NCBI RefSeq assembly: GCF_009674605.1
Contig: NZ_WKJO01000002.1
Span: forward strand, 186,001 to 250,000
Direction of reading: 5' to 3'
DNA: 64,000 bases
Origin: Haloferax litoreum
Lineage (GTDB): Archaea; Halobacteriota; Halobacteria; Halobacteriales; Haloferacaceae
The first letter of the stretch is position 1. Each line of letters begins with the position of its first letter. The position numbers and the translations under genes were made by a program. Below the pieces are notes generated by a model. That model saw only the letters and a program-made list of their open reading frames with translations, ran no database searches and was not told the origin of the DNA. Positions 18,268 to 27,532 of this stretch are shown piece by piece.

Positions 18268-19485
18268 ATGACTGCCCGGAGTCGACACGGACCACTCGAC
18301 GGACTTCGGGTCATCGACATGTCAGGGATGATAAGCGGAGCGTTCGCAACGACGATGCTCGGAGATTTCGGTGCCGACGTCGTCATGGTCGAACACCCCA
18401 AAGTCGGCGACCCAATCCGAGAGTGGCCACAGAAGACCCCCGATGGAACGTCGCTTTCGTGGAAGTCGTTGGGACGCAACAAACGCTGTGTCACGCTCGA
18501 CCTCGGGAGTGACCGCGGGCGAGAGATTGCGCTCACGCTCATCGCAGAGGCAGACCTCGTCTTCGAAAATTTCCGTCCAGGGACGATGGAACGCTGGGGC
18601 CTCGGTCCCGACGACATTCACGAAGTCAACGAGCGAGCGATTATGGTTCGCCTTTCTGGCTACGGCCAAACTGGACCCAAATCGCACAAACCGGGGTTCG
18701 GAACGATTGCTGAAGGTATCTCGGGGTGGGCACACGCGAACGGGTTCCCGGACCGAGAACCGCTCTTGCCACCCATCAGTCTCGCGGACCTCACCGCGGC
18801 CCAGTTCGCGCTTCAATCCTCACTGATGGCGCTGTTCGAACGCGATATCGGCCGGGGAGGAAGTGGGAAGGGGCAAGTCATCGATGTCTCACTCACGGAA
18901 CCACTGTGGAGATTGTTCTTCGGTGAGGTCGAAGCGTACGACAGACAAGAACACATCCGCGAACGGACGGGAAATCGCCATCCAAACACTGCTCCTCGGA
19001 ACATCTACGAGACGGCAGATGGGTACATGACGATGTCAGCGTCGAATCAGAAGATATTCGAGCGGGTCGCACACGCCATCGATAAGCCGGAACTCATCGA
19101 CGACGACCGGTTCGAGACGAACGCCACGCGTGTCGAACACGCCGACGTACTGGATGCGGAGATAGAGACCTGGACTAAACAGCGTTCGACCGCAGAAGCC
19201 ATCGAGATTCTCGAAGAAAACGACGCTATCGTCGGCCCAGTATACGATATGGCCGATATCTTCGCCGACGAGCAGTTCCGATCTCGGGAAGCGATCATCG
19301 AAGTCGAAGACACCGACATCGGGGCAACGAAGACGTTCGCGCCGGTTCCACGGTTCTCACGAACGCCGGGAGAAGTCGAATTCCTCGGTCCCAAGCATGG
19401 TGAGCACAATACGGAAGTCTACATGGGTGAACTCGGGTTTTCTGAAGAGGAACTGGAGACACTCGAAGCGGATGGTGTCATCTGA
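18268..19485 (+). CDS. class III (CaiB/BaiF-like) CoA transferase
   Basis: A 405-residue family III CoA transferase. It has the N-terminal DGLRVIDMSGMISGAFATTM motif, the GDFGADVVMVEHPKVGDPIR segment, KRCVTLDLGSDRGREIALTL, and a catalytic Asp174 in ISLADLTAAQ (family III enzymes use an Asp to form the aspartyl-CoA anhydride). It moves CoA from a donor such as succinyl-CoA to an unknown carboxylic acid. The gene lies between the isochorismatase-fold hydrolase and the DRE-TIM enzyme and immediately abuts the latter, so the acid it activates is likely the product of the amidase step. Confidence 0.9.
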   Translation: MTARSRHGPLDGLRVIDMSGMISGAFATTMLGDFGADVVMVEHPKVGDPIREWPQKTPDGTSLSWKSLGRNKRCVTLDLGSDRGREIALTLIAEADLVFENFRPGTMERWGLGPDDIHEVNERAIMVRLSGYGQTGPKSHKPGFGTIAEGISGWAHANGFPDREPLLPPISLADLTAAQFALQSSLMALFERDIGRGGSGKGQVIDVSLTEPLWRLFFGEVEAYDRQEHIRERTGNRHPNTAPRNIYETADGYMTMSASNQKIFERVAHAIDKPELIDDDRFETNATRVEHADVLDAEIETWTKQRSTAEAIEILEENDAIVGPVYDMADIFADEQFRSREAIIEVEDTDIGATKTFAPVPRFSRTPGEVEFLGPKHGEHNTEVYMGELGFSEEELETLEADGVI

Positions 19486-20583
19486 ATGGAGCTCAGCGAC
19501 GTCACCCTTCGTGAGGGCGACCAAATGCCCGGTCGTGAGTTCACCACGGAACAGAAGATTCAGGCCGTTCGCGAACTGGACGACCTCGGTGTTCCGTATA
19601 TTCAGCCAGTCTTCCCTGTGACCGGGGAGAAAGACCGAACCGTCTTAGCTGAACTCGCTGGAACGACCGACGCGGAGATTATCGCGCTCGCTCGGGCGTT
19701 ATCGAGTGACATCGAACTCGCTCTCGATGGCGGCGCGGACATCGTCGAGGTATTCCTCTCAGTGTCTGACCGACATCTCGAACACCTACTCGGGAAGTCT
19801 CGAAGAGAGATGGAGACGATGCTCGTCGATGCCGTCGACTACGTCACCGACCACGGGGGCATCCCGCACGTCACACTCGCGGACGCCTTTCGAACGGACG
19901 TCAACGACCTCGTCCGTATCTTCGAGTTACTCACCGACCCACCGGTCGTCACCCTCGCCGATTCAGTCGGTGTACGAACGCCCAGCAGCACGCGACACTT
20001 CCTCAAAGAACTCGAATCGAACGGTGTCAACCTCGGGCGCGTCGGGGTACACTTCCACGACGATTTGGGGTGTGCGACAGCGAACGCACTGACTGCCTAC
20101 GAGATGGGGGTCGCGAAGGCTGATGCGAGTATCGCTGGACTCGGCGAGCGAGCGGGTAACAGCGTCCTCGAAGAAGTAATCGCGGCCTGTGCTGTCGACT
20201 TCGACGATTCCCTCGGCATCCACGAAGAAGCGCTCGTACCGACGTGTCGGCGCGTGCTCGAGACCGTCGACGAGTCGTACGACGAGCGAAAGGCCGTCCT
20301 CGGGTCGAAAACTGCCGAGCACGAATCAGGCATCCACACCGCGGCGATGTTATCAGACCCGGCAACGCTCGAACCGTTTGACCCAACACGGTTCGGTGGG
20401 GAACGACAACTGTGGTTCGGCGCTCCGACAGGAACGGGTGCTGCGAGGTGGCTCCTCGAACGGGCGGGCGTTGCGGCGGACAAAAACACAGTGGCAGCGT
20501 ATCTCGATGCACTGGCCGAGCGAGGTCCGCTCAACCTCGACGATGCACTCCAACTAGCCACACACCAGTTTGGAGAGAGTTAG
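19486..20583 (+). CDS. DRE-TIM metallolyase/synthase (homocitrate synthase or HMG-CoA lyase-like)
   Basis: A 365-residue TIM-barrel enzyme of the DRE-TIM superfamily. The N-terminal motif is TLREGDQMPG (a Glu in place of the Asp usual in the TLRDG motif), and the metal-binding GVHFHDDLGCATANALTAYE appears at about residues 187-206, followed by GLGERAGNSVLEE. The last 90 residues hold an EHESGIHTAAML segment, which resembles the His-containing communication loop of homocitrate/isopropylmalate synthases and lacks the large regulatory domain. The likely reaction is an aldol condensation or cleavage of a CoA ester or 2-oxoacid. It starts directly after the CoA transferase stop (TGAATG). Confidence 0.85.
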   Translation: MELSDVTLREGDQMPGREFTTEQKIQAVRELDDLGVPYIQPVFPVTGEKDRTVLAELAGTTDAEIIALARALSSDIELALDGGADIVEVFLSVSDRHLEHLLGKSRREMETMLVDAVDYVTDHGGIPHVTLADAFRTDVNDLVRIFELLTDPPVVTLADSVGVRTPSSTRHFLKELESNGVNLGRVGVHFHDDLGCATANALTAYEMGVAKADASIAGLGERAGNSVLEEVIAACAVDFDDSLGIHEEALVPTCRRVLETVDESYDERKAVLGSKTAEHESGIHTAAMLSDPATLEPFDPTRFGGERQLWFGAPTGTGAARWLLERAGVAADKNTVAAYLDALAERGPLNLDDALQLATHQFGES

Positions 20584-20716
20584 TCAGACCGTCTCTGTCC
20601 AACAGGGATGACGCTCACCGGACATCATCTACTCTGTTTTTCGAACCACTCAGGGAGTGGAAGCCAACGGTGCAGATTCATTATCGTTGGTGTGCATTGG
20701 TGGCATACGACATGAC

Positions 20717-21361
20717 ATGTTCGAAGCAGAGATTCACCTCCAACAACACAAACGGTGCATCCTAACCGACGTCGCGTCTGAATTTGACGCCTCGTTCGAG
20801 ATCGCCATTGAGGAACTCCACAACCACCAAGTGACGTTCGTTATCGAGTTCGAAGAGACCACGGAGGCCATCTTCGAGTTCATGCGAGACTCTTCACAGG
20901 TTAGTCACATCGAGCGAATGTCCTCGAACAAATATCTCGTCACGAAACAATCGTGTGGTGCGTACGATGCCATCGACCGAAATCACGGAATCATCAGACG
21001 CCGGAGTCGGATATCACCCGAACGCCGTGTCTACAGCGTACTGTTGTTCCGACGCGAGGACCTTCGGGCGATGATAGAGGAGTTCAAACGTATCGGTAAC
21101 CCAACACTCGGGTCGATTAAACAGTTCGAGGCACCGTCGTCACAACTTACCACTCGGCAGCGAGAAGTCATCCAACTCGCGTTGAACCACGGCTACTTCG
21201 ATTGGCCTCGAAAACACACTGCAGAGGAGGTGGCGCAGGAATTGAATATCGACCATTCGACGTTCCTCGAACATATCCGAAAAGCACAACGGAAACTGCT
21301 CTCGAAAGCACTCTCAGACGAACGAGAGTCGACCAGCCTTCCGCAGTTCACTGAATCGTGA
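20717..21361 (+). CDS. HTH-10 (bacterio-opsin activator-like) transcription regulator
   Basis: A 214-residue protein with a C-terminal HTH-10 domain (TTRQREVIQLALNHGYFDWP, ending TAEEVAQELNIDHSTFLEHI), the hallmark of the Bat family of haloarchaeal activators. The N-terminal part has no PAS or GAF domain but resembles the sensory domain of small Bat-like proteins. It follows the CoA transferase and DRE-TIM genes on the same strand and is a candidate activator of that cluster. The ATG at 20717 (MFEAEIHLQQH) is preferred to an in-frame ATG at 20657, because the latter would add a non-conserved extension. Confidence 0.85.
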   Translation: MFEAEIHLQQHKRCILTDVASEFDASFEIAIEELHNHQVTFVIEFEETTEAIFEFMRDSSQVSHIERMSSNKYLVTKQSCGAYDAIDRNHGIIRRRSRISPERRVYSVLLFRREDLRAMIEEFKRIGNPTLGSIKQFEAPSSQLTTRQREVIQLALNHGYFDWPRKHTAEEVAQELNIDHSTFLEHIRKAQRKLLSKALSDERESTSLPQFTES

Positions 21362-21377
21362 AATCCCATTCGTCCCC

Positions 21378-21842
21378 TCACTCGGGGTCGAACTCCGAGA
21401 ACGGGCGTCTCACATCTCGCTGGATGAGGTCCTCGTCAGAGACTCGAAGTCCGAGGTCACTTAGTTCGCGGGCGATTCGTGCGAGGTCGGTCGAATCGGT
21501 TCCGATGGCTGTCACCAAGACGTTGTTCTCCCCAGTGGCGAGTTCGCGTACACCAACGACACCTGCCACGTCGAGCGCATCGGTACAGAGGCCCCTTCGA
21601 ACAGGAATCTCCGCGGTACACTCCATCTGCATGAAGAGTTGATAGCCGGCTTTCTTGTAGTCGACCGTCGCGTGGTATCCGGTGATGATTCCCTCAGATT
21701 CGAGTCGCTGGATGCGTTTTCGGACCGTGCTCGGTGATGCGTCCACTTGCTCGGCGATATCTCGTGACGAGACGTGTCTCGCGTCTCGCTGGAGTTCGTG
21801 GAGAATCCGTCTGTCGAGTTCGTCGAGTCCCTTGAGAGTCAT
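21378..21842 (-). CDS. Lrp/AsnC-family regulator
   Basis: A 154-residue Lrp/AsnC-type protein: N-terminal winged-helix with LDELDRRILHELQRDARHVS and SSRDIAEQVDASPSTVRKRI, followed by a RAM-like ligand domain (GYHATVDYKKAGYQLFMQME). Lrp-type regulators sense amino acids and bind palindromic sites. It converges on the HTH-10 gene. The start at 21842 (MTLKGLDEL) has a GAGGTG ribosome site five bases upstream, so it is preferred to the GTG at 21863. Confidence 0.88.
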   Translation of the reverse strand: MTLKGLDELDRRILHELQRDARHVSSRDIAEQVDASPSTVRKRIQRLESEGIITGYHATVDYKKAGYQLFMQMECTAEIPVRRGLCTDALDVAGVVGVRELATGENNVLVTAIGTDSTDLARIARELSDLGLRVSDEDLIQRDVRRPFSEFDPE

Positions 21843-21948
21843 GGTCGCACCTCGGGACGGCACACGGAATTCGTTGTGGTTCGTATCGAAGCGTGCGTCT
21901 GTTTGCGACCCACCTCACCACGAACTTCGAACGGCGTCTTCGGCGCGT

Positions 21949-22365
21949 TCAATTCGCGGCCTCCCCCGGGAACAACGCCGCGAAACAGTCGTCGATAAAG
22001 TCGGGAATCGCGATGTTGTTTCCGGCTTTGATTTTGATGATGACGCCGGTACTATCTGTGAGGTACAGGTGGACCGCTGTCGCCCTGTCGTGCTGGAGGA
22101 CGAGTGAGTTGACGTCCCCGAGGTGTGCGTAGACTTCTTCGACGTACGGGCGTCTGAAGAGGGCAATCGACCGGTGGACGACCACGTCGAAGTCGTGGGT
22201 CGACAGTTCGGTTTTCAGGTCCGGACGGATGTAGTGGACCGTGTAATTGTACGTCGATGCGTCGAACGACGCGACCCATCGAAGGTCGTCGTCGAACCGG
22301 TCGCGGAGCATCGCGACGAGGGTGTCGTATTTCGGTGCGGCACTGGTGTCGATTGATTTGGACAT
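21949..22365 (-). CDS. conserved haloarchaeal protein of unknown function
   Basis: A 138-residue soluble alpha/beta protein with a run of short hydrophobic strands (LRWVASFDASTYNYTVHYIR, ATAVHLYLTDSTGVIIKIKA) and no signal peptide. I do not recognise a named domain. It starts 11 bases after the stop of the last Mrp D-type gene, so it is probably the last gene of the antiporter operon and may be co-transcribed with it. No catalytic motif is visible. Confidence 0.6.
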   Translation of the reverse strand: MSKSIDTSAAPKYDTLVAMLRDRFDDDLRWVASFDASTYNYTVHYIRPDLKTELSTHDFDVVVHRSIALFRRPYVEEVYAHLGDVNSLVLQHDRATAVHLYLTDSTGVIIKIKAGNNIAIPDFIDDCFAALFPGEAAN

Positions 22366-22376
22366 GGTTCTGTGTG

Positions 22377-24056
22377 TTACGAGGCGAGGAGAACGACACT
22401 CAGTGCGACTCCCACCGTTGCGAAGAGGAAGACGAGTGCCGACTGGATAGTGTCGTTCAGTCGCGGGTCGGCCCCGACGAGCGAGGCGAACCGTTCGATG
22501 AGCGATGCAGAAGCGTGGTTCGCTGCGTTGCCGATGGCAATCGCACCGACAGAGAGTGCTGTCGTCCCCCGAACAGCGAGTGGATAGAGGACTCGGTCGA
22601 CGTCGGCGAGGTGTATCTGAGCGAGTCGCGTTCGGAACGCGACGAACCCGAGCGTACCAACGATGAGGACGGCACCGGCTTTGACGAGTTCACTCGTCGC
22701 GTACGCGTCGAATCCACCAGAATCGCCGGGCATGGGGCCGAGGAGTGTCTCTGGGAAGACGCCGAAGACGACCGACGGGATGGCGATAGCAATCAGCACA
22801 ACTCGGAGAGTGAGGCTGGTGGGCCGCACGTCGATGTCGTCCGGGGCGGCACGGACGAACGCGTAGTAGCCGAACTTGGCGAACGAGAGCACAGTTCCGA
22901 CACTGCCGACGACGAGCATCCACCACAGTGCCGTCTCACCCGTGCTCTCGACGGCCTTCGTGATGAGGCCTTTACTGACGAACCCAGCGAAGCCCGGTGC
23001 TCCCGTGATGGCGAGTGCGGCGACGAGGAACGTCACGAACGTCACGGGCATCACGCGGGCGAGTCCTCCGAGGTATTTGAGTGACTTCTTTCCAGTCCGG
23101 TAGACGATGACACCGGCGACCATGAACAACAAGCCCTTGTAGAGGACGTGTGCCACGAGGTGCGCAAACGCACCGGACAGGCCGGCAGCAGTGCCGATTC
23201 CGAGCGCGACGACCATGTACCCCACCTGCGAGATGATGTGGTACGACAGGAGGCGTCGCATATCGGTCTGGAAGATGGCCTGAGTGACCCCGTAGACGAT
23301 CATGATGCCACCAACCCACGCGACGAGGATGGCTCCGTCAGGCGCGACTCGGGCGAGTACCACGACGGCGACTTTCGTCGTGAAGGCCGCGAGGACGACG
23401 CTCGCTGCGACGTGCGGCCGGGGGTAGGTCTCTGGTAGCCAGAAGTGGAGGCCGATGAAGCCGAGGTTGACGCCGACACCGACGAGTGCCAGCGTTCTCG
23501 GCAGTCCTCCCGTGAGGCCACCGTCATAGACGAACGACCCGGTCGTCGCGAAGTGGAACGCGATGCCGGCGACGAGGAACGCACCACCGATGAGGTGGTA
23601 AATCGCGTACCTGAACGCGGGTCGAACGGCGTCACCACCGTGGTGCCAGACGAGGACCGTCGCGGTCACGGCGAGGAGTTCCCAACTGATGAGGAGGGTC
23701 AGCCAGTCTCCTGCGGTCACTGCGGCGACGCCGGCACCCATGTACGCCAGCGAGTAGAGTTGTTGGCGCGAGTCGGCGTCGGTGGCGTAGCCGTAGACCA
23801 GGTTGATAGCGGCGACGAAGCCGAAGAGCATCGCCACCGGGCGGGAGAACCCGTCGACAGTGAGAAGCACCTGTTCGAATCCGAGCGGTGAGACCACGAG
23901 GTACGACCCAGCGTCGATGGCCCACATCCACGGAATGGTGAGAGCCACGAGGAGGGCCCCGACGACCGTCCCGATGAGTCGTGGTGCGACGAGTACGACG
24001 AGTATCGCGAGGAGGAACGCAATCCACGGCGGGGCGAGCGTCACGAACTCGGTCAT
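22377..24056 (-). CDS. mnhD: Mrp-type antiporter subunit D (third copy)
   Basis: A 559-residue proton-conducting membrane protein of the NuoL/M/N-MrpA/D family. About 14 helices, with the helix-5 glutamate in LISWELLAVTATVLVWHHGG and a lysine-containing helix segment (GAFAHLVAHVLYKGLLFMVA). The start at 24056 (MTEFVTLAPP) is used because it overlaps the stop of the previous gene as ATGA; a longer in-frame opening to 24206 lies within that gene. It is the third D-type gene in this operon and its C-terminus has extra helices. Subunits of this family probably carry the protons exchanged for Na+. Confidence 0.88.
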   Translation of the reverse strand: MTEFVTLAPPWIAFLLAILVVLVAPRLIGTVVGALLVALTIPWMWAIDAGSYLVVSPLGFEQVLLTVDGFSRPVAMLFGFVAAINLVYGYATDADSRQQLYSLAYMGAGVAAVTAGDWLTLLISWELLAVTATVLVWHHGGDAVRPAFRYAIYHLIGGAFLVAGIAFHFATTGSFVYDGGLTGGLPRTLALVGVGVNLGFIGLHFWLPETYPRPHVAASVVLAAFTTKVAVVVLARVAPDGAILVAWVGGIMIVYGVTQAIFQTDMRRLLSYHIISQVGYMVVALGIGTAAGLSGAFAHLVAHVLYKGLLFMVAGVIVYRTGKKSLKYLGGLARVMPVTFVTFLVAALAITGAPGFAGFVSKGLITKAVESTGETALWWMLVVGSVGTVLSFAKFGYYAFVRAAPDDIDVRPTSLTLRVVLIAIAIPSVVFGVFPETLLGPMPGDSGGFDAYATSELVKAGAVLIVGTLGFVAFRTRLAQIHLADVDRVLYPLAVRGTTALSVGAIAIGNAANHASASLIERFASLVGADPRLNDTIQSALVFLFATVGVALSVVLLAS

Positions 24057-25672
24057 CCGAACACCTCCGCGACCACTGTCTCGGCGAGGTCCCAGAACGG
24101 AAGGTACCCCGGGACGACGCCGAGGACGACGGCGACTCCGACGGTGACGAGAATCGGGACCAGCATGAGTGGCGTCGTCTCGGTCGACACCGTTCGGCGT
24201 TCCCACCCGACGTGTCCGAGTCGGTTGGTCACGTCACCACCATCGGTCGCGTGGGGGCTCTTCGATGCGGTGCCGCTTCCGACAGCGTGCGAACTGTCGG
24301 CGGCGTGCGCTGGCGCGAAGGCGTGCTGACTCGCGGGGGTCGAACCGTCACGCTGGCCGAAGAACGCGGCGTAGACGATAGGCCAGAAGTAGAGGAGTTT
24401 CAGTAATCCGGCCACGAGGTAGGCAGCGACGAACACCGGAGCAGGGCCCTCTGCGACGCCGACGACGAGCGTGAACTTGCTAACGAACCCCGCGACGAAC
24501 GGGAATCCAACGAGCCCTGCGGCCGCAATCGCGAACACAGTCATCGTGACCGGAAGCCGACGCCCGACGCCGGCGAGGTCCGAGACGTACTTTTCGCCCG
24601 TCTCGACGGCGACGATACCCGCGACGAAGAACAGGGTAATCTTCATGAACGCGTGGGCGACGATGTGGAGGAGTGCACCGAACACCGCGAGTGGCGTCGC
24701 AATCGCGAGTCCTAACACGATGTACGAGAGTTGCGAGATGGTCGAGTACGCGAGGCCACGCTTGAGGTTGTCCTGCCGAATACCGACGAGTCCCGCGACG
24801 ACCATCGTCACCGCCGCAACCACGGCAAGCGGGAGGCCCATGCCGAGGTCCCACGTCGTCTCCGGCCCGAAGACGTAGAGGACGGTCCGAGAGAGCGCGA
24901 AGACACCACTCTTGACGACTGCGACAGCGTGGAGGAGTCCCGAGACGGGCGTCGGTGCGACCATCGCCGTCGGGAGCCACTCGTAGAGTGGGACGAGTGC
25001 CGCTTTGACCCCGAACCCGACGGCGAGGAGGATAAACGCGACCTGAGCCAGCGTCGAGTCCGTCGCGGCGAGTTCGGAGATTCCACCCGGAACGAACGTG
25101 AGCGTCCCAGCGAGAACCGCGACGAGGAGGATTCCCGCGAACGCGACGACGCCGCCACCGAGTGTGTACACGATGTACGTGCGCCCGGCCGCGCGTGCCG
25201 TTTTCGTTCCGGCGTGGACGACGAGTGGGTACGTTGCCAGCGTCAGGAGTTCGTAGAAGACGAACAGCGTCAGCAGATTCGCCGCGAGTGCGACACCCAT
25301 GGTCGCGGCGATGCTCCCGGCGAACGCTGCGAAGAACCGGGTCTGGTCGTGTTCTTCGAGGCTACGGACGTAGCCGACGCTGTAGACGCTCGTCACGGTC
25401 CACAACGTCGATGCGAGCAGTGCGAACAGCAGTCCAGCCGCGTCTCCCCGCAGTGCGAGTTCGATACCGGCGATAGACCCAAGTGAGGACACGTGGGTAA
25501 CTGGCCACCAAATCATCGCAGCGACGACGGCGAGCGTCCCGAGTGCGCTCAGGAACGTCCACCCCTCACGAAGCGCCGGGTTCGACCGCGACGCGTAGAT
25601 GAGTGGAATCGCAACTGCGGGGATGGCGACCGCAGCGAGTGGCAGGAGGGAAATGACGTCGGTCACAGCCAT
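24053..25672 (-). CDS. mnhD: Mrp-type antiporter subunit D (second copy, with insertion)
   Basis: A 539-residue member of the NuoL/MrpA/D family: helix-5 glutamate in LFVFYELLTLATYPLVVHAG, a lysine in ALVPLYEWLPTAMVAPTPVS neighbourhood and KRGLAYSTISQLSYIVLGLA in the helix-8/9 region. A Ser/Ala/His-rich cytoplasmic insertion (ASQHAFAPAHAADSSHAVGS) lies near the C-terminus before the last helix. The start at 25672 (MAVTDVISLLP) overlaps the upstream D gene by ten bases; an alternative start at 25696 is possible. The gene ends with an ATGA overlap to the third D gene. Confidence 0.87.
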   Translation of the reverse strand: MAVTDVISLLPLAAVAIPAVAIPLIYASRSNPALREGWTFLSALGTLAVVAAMIWWPVTHVSSLGSIAGIELALRGDAAGLLFALLASTLWTVTSVYSVGYVRSLEEHDQTRFFAAFAGSIAATMGVALAANLLTLFVFYELLTLATYPLVVHAGTKTARAAGRTYIVYTLGGGVVAFAGILLVAVLAGTLTFVPGGISELAATDSTLAQVAFILLAVGFGVKAALVPLYEWLPTAMVAPTPVSGLLHAVAVVKSGVFALSRTVLYVFGPETTWDLGMGLPLAVVAAVTMVVAGLVGIRQDNLKRGLAYSTISQLSYIVLGLAIATPLAVFGALLHIVAHAFMKITLFFVAGIVAVETGEKYVSDLAGVGRRLPVTMTVFAIAAAGLVGFPFVAGFVSKFTLVVGVAEGPAPVFVAAYLVAGLLKLLYFWPIVYAAFFGQRDGSTPASQHAFAPAHAADSSHAVGSGTASKSPHATDGGDVTNRLGHVGWERRTVSTETTPLMLVPILVTVGVAVVLGVVPGYLPFWDLAETVVAEVFG

Positions 25673-27164
25673 CCCTCCACGACCGGTTCGAACCATGCTG
25701 CGAGGTCGGACGACCAGAGGCCGAGTGCGACGACGACGATGCCGACGACGGCGATGATGACCGAGGCACGAGTCAGGGTCTCTGTGGGCAGTCGTCCACC
25801 GTCAGCACTCACGTGTGGTCGGCCTGGGGACTCGCCTCCGGTTCGGCCGAGGGCACCCGCACTCGGCACGTCGAAGACCATCGTCTCGACGAGACGGCCG
25901 ACGTAGAGAATCGACAACAGCGTACTCCCGACGACGAGTGCTGCGACGGTCCACGATTCGGCCGCGACGGCACCGAGTGCGACGTACCACTTCCCGGCGA
26001 AGCCAGCGGTCGGTGGAAGTCCGACGAGCGACGCGAACACGACGGCGACGGCGACAGTGAACAGGGGTGCGTCGCGGACGAAGCCAGCGTAGTCAGCGAC
26101 CGTCTCCAGTTCGAGGTCTCTCGCGAGCAGTCCAAACGCGGCGAACAAGCCGCCTTTGGCGACGGCATGGCTGATGAGCAAGACGAGCGAACCGGTCACC
26201 GCTGCGGGCGTGGCGAGACCGATGCCGACGACGATGAGACCGAACTGCAAGACCGACGAGTACGCGAATAACCGACGGACGTCCGTCTGGCGGAGCGTCA
26301 GGACACCCCCAGCAACCACACTCACCGCCCCGCGACGATGAGGCCGACTCGTGCGGCAGGTACCTCGGTCAGGAATTCGAGCGTGTACACACCGAACGTC
26401 AACCGCACGAGACCGTACCCCGCGATAGTCGAGACGAGTGTGGCCAGTAGCGCACTCACGTCGGCTGGGGAGGTTGCGTACGCGACAGGCTTCCACGTGT
26501 GGAGTGGGAACAACGCGATTTTCACACCGAGTCCCACTGCGATGAGGACGAACGACGCGACGACCAGCGTCGAGTCGTAGCCGACAGTTCGGAGTGCCGC
26601 GTTGAGACCGGCCATCGAAAGCGTTCCGGTCCCGACGTAGAGGTAGCCGACGCCGAGTAGATAGAGCGTTGCACCTACAGTCCCGACGAGGAGGTACCGG
26701 AACGCGGCGAGGGCGGCCGGAGCACCCCGGCCAGTCGCCACGAGAGCGTACGCGGCGAGTCCAGAAATTTCGAGGAAGACGTACAGGTTGAACACGTCTG
26801 CGGTGACGGTCACGCCGGAGAGGCCTGCGACGAGCAGGAGCCACAGACTGTCACCGAATCCAGAGGCTTCGGCTCGGACCGTCGTGAAGAACGCGACTGC
26901 GCTACCAGCGACGAGGAGCAAGAACGCACTCGTCACGGCGTCTGCAGCGAGGCCGATACCCACCTCGCTTGGGAGTCCGCCGACGACGTAGGAGAGACGG
27001 CCCTCTCGAGCGACGGATACCGTCACTGCGGCGGCGAGACCGAACTGTCCGAGGAGCACGGCACCGGTCAGGAGGCGTGCTGCCCGAGTGCGCTTCCCGA
27101 CGAGGAGTGGAAGCACAGCCCCGAGGAGCGGAACCGCGACGACGAGTGCGAGCAAGACACTCAC
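25663..27164 (-). CDS. mnhD: Mrp-type antiporter subunit D (first copy), broken by a -1 frameshift
   Basis: Read in two frames this is a normal MnhD: 280 residues begin MSVLLALVVAVPLLGAVLPL (GTG start at 27164, GTGA overlap with mnhC), with helix-5 glutamate in VFLEISGLAAYALVATGRG, and end LIVAG before a premature stop at 26322-26324. The missing second half follows in another frame, beginning AVSVVAGGVLTLRQTDVRRL and continuing through LFAYSSVLQFGLIVVGIG to EPVVEGWL. Adding one G to the four-base G run (C run at 26328-26331 on the plus strand) restores GAV and gives a 500-residue protein, the usual length of this subunit. Either a sequence error or a true inactivating mutation is possible; see findings. 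Confidence 0.85.
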
Positions 27165-27532
27165 GAGCGTTCCACCTCCTTGAGTACGCTCTCGTCGAGG
27201 GTACCGTACTCGTTGTACACCCGAACGAGGAGTGCCAACGCGACTGCCGTGACACTCACACCGACGACGATGGCCGTCAGGATGAGGACGTGCGGCAGGG
27301 GGTTGACTAGTGGGCCGGGTCCCGAGAGCAGTGGTGCGCTCCCATCACTGCGGTACGCGCTCGTAATGAAGAACAGGAACACGCCCGTCTGGAAGAGGTT
27401 CAGTCCGACGACTTTCTTCAGGAGGTTGTCGGAGTCGACGAGGACGAACACGCCGATACCGACCAGGAGGACGTAGGCGACGTAGGCGACCCGAGAACTA
27501 AATACTACGACGAGGTCACTCACCGTCGACAC
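27161..27532 (-). CDS. mnhC: Mrp-type antiporter subunit C (NuoK-like)
   Basis: A 123-residue small membrane protein homologous to NuoK/MrpC: three helices, with VDSDNLLKKVVGLNLFQTGV before helix 2 and DPLPHVLILTAIVVGVSVTA-type helix 3 (PLVNPLPHVLILTAIVVGVS). Its end overlaps the start of the first D gene as GTGA. Its start overlaps the end of mnhB by 17 bases. In Mrp complexes the C subunit sits beside the D subunit. Confidence 0.93.
   Translation of the reverse strand: MSTVSDLVVVFSSRVAYVAYVLLVGIGVFVLVDSDNLLKKVVGLNLFQTGVFLFFITSAYRSDGSAPLLSGPGPLVNPLPHVLILTAIVVGVSVTAVALALLVRVYNEYGTLDESVLKEVERS

Noticed and set aside
22257-23084. Plus-strand frame of 275 codons opposite the third Mrp D gene
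   Set aside because: Highly charged, without motifs, and opposite a clear membrane protein gene.
24731-25486. Plus-strand frame of 251 codons opposite the second Mrp D gene
   Set aside because: Arg/Glu/Asp-rich product characteristic of antisense reading of a GC-rich membrane gene.
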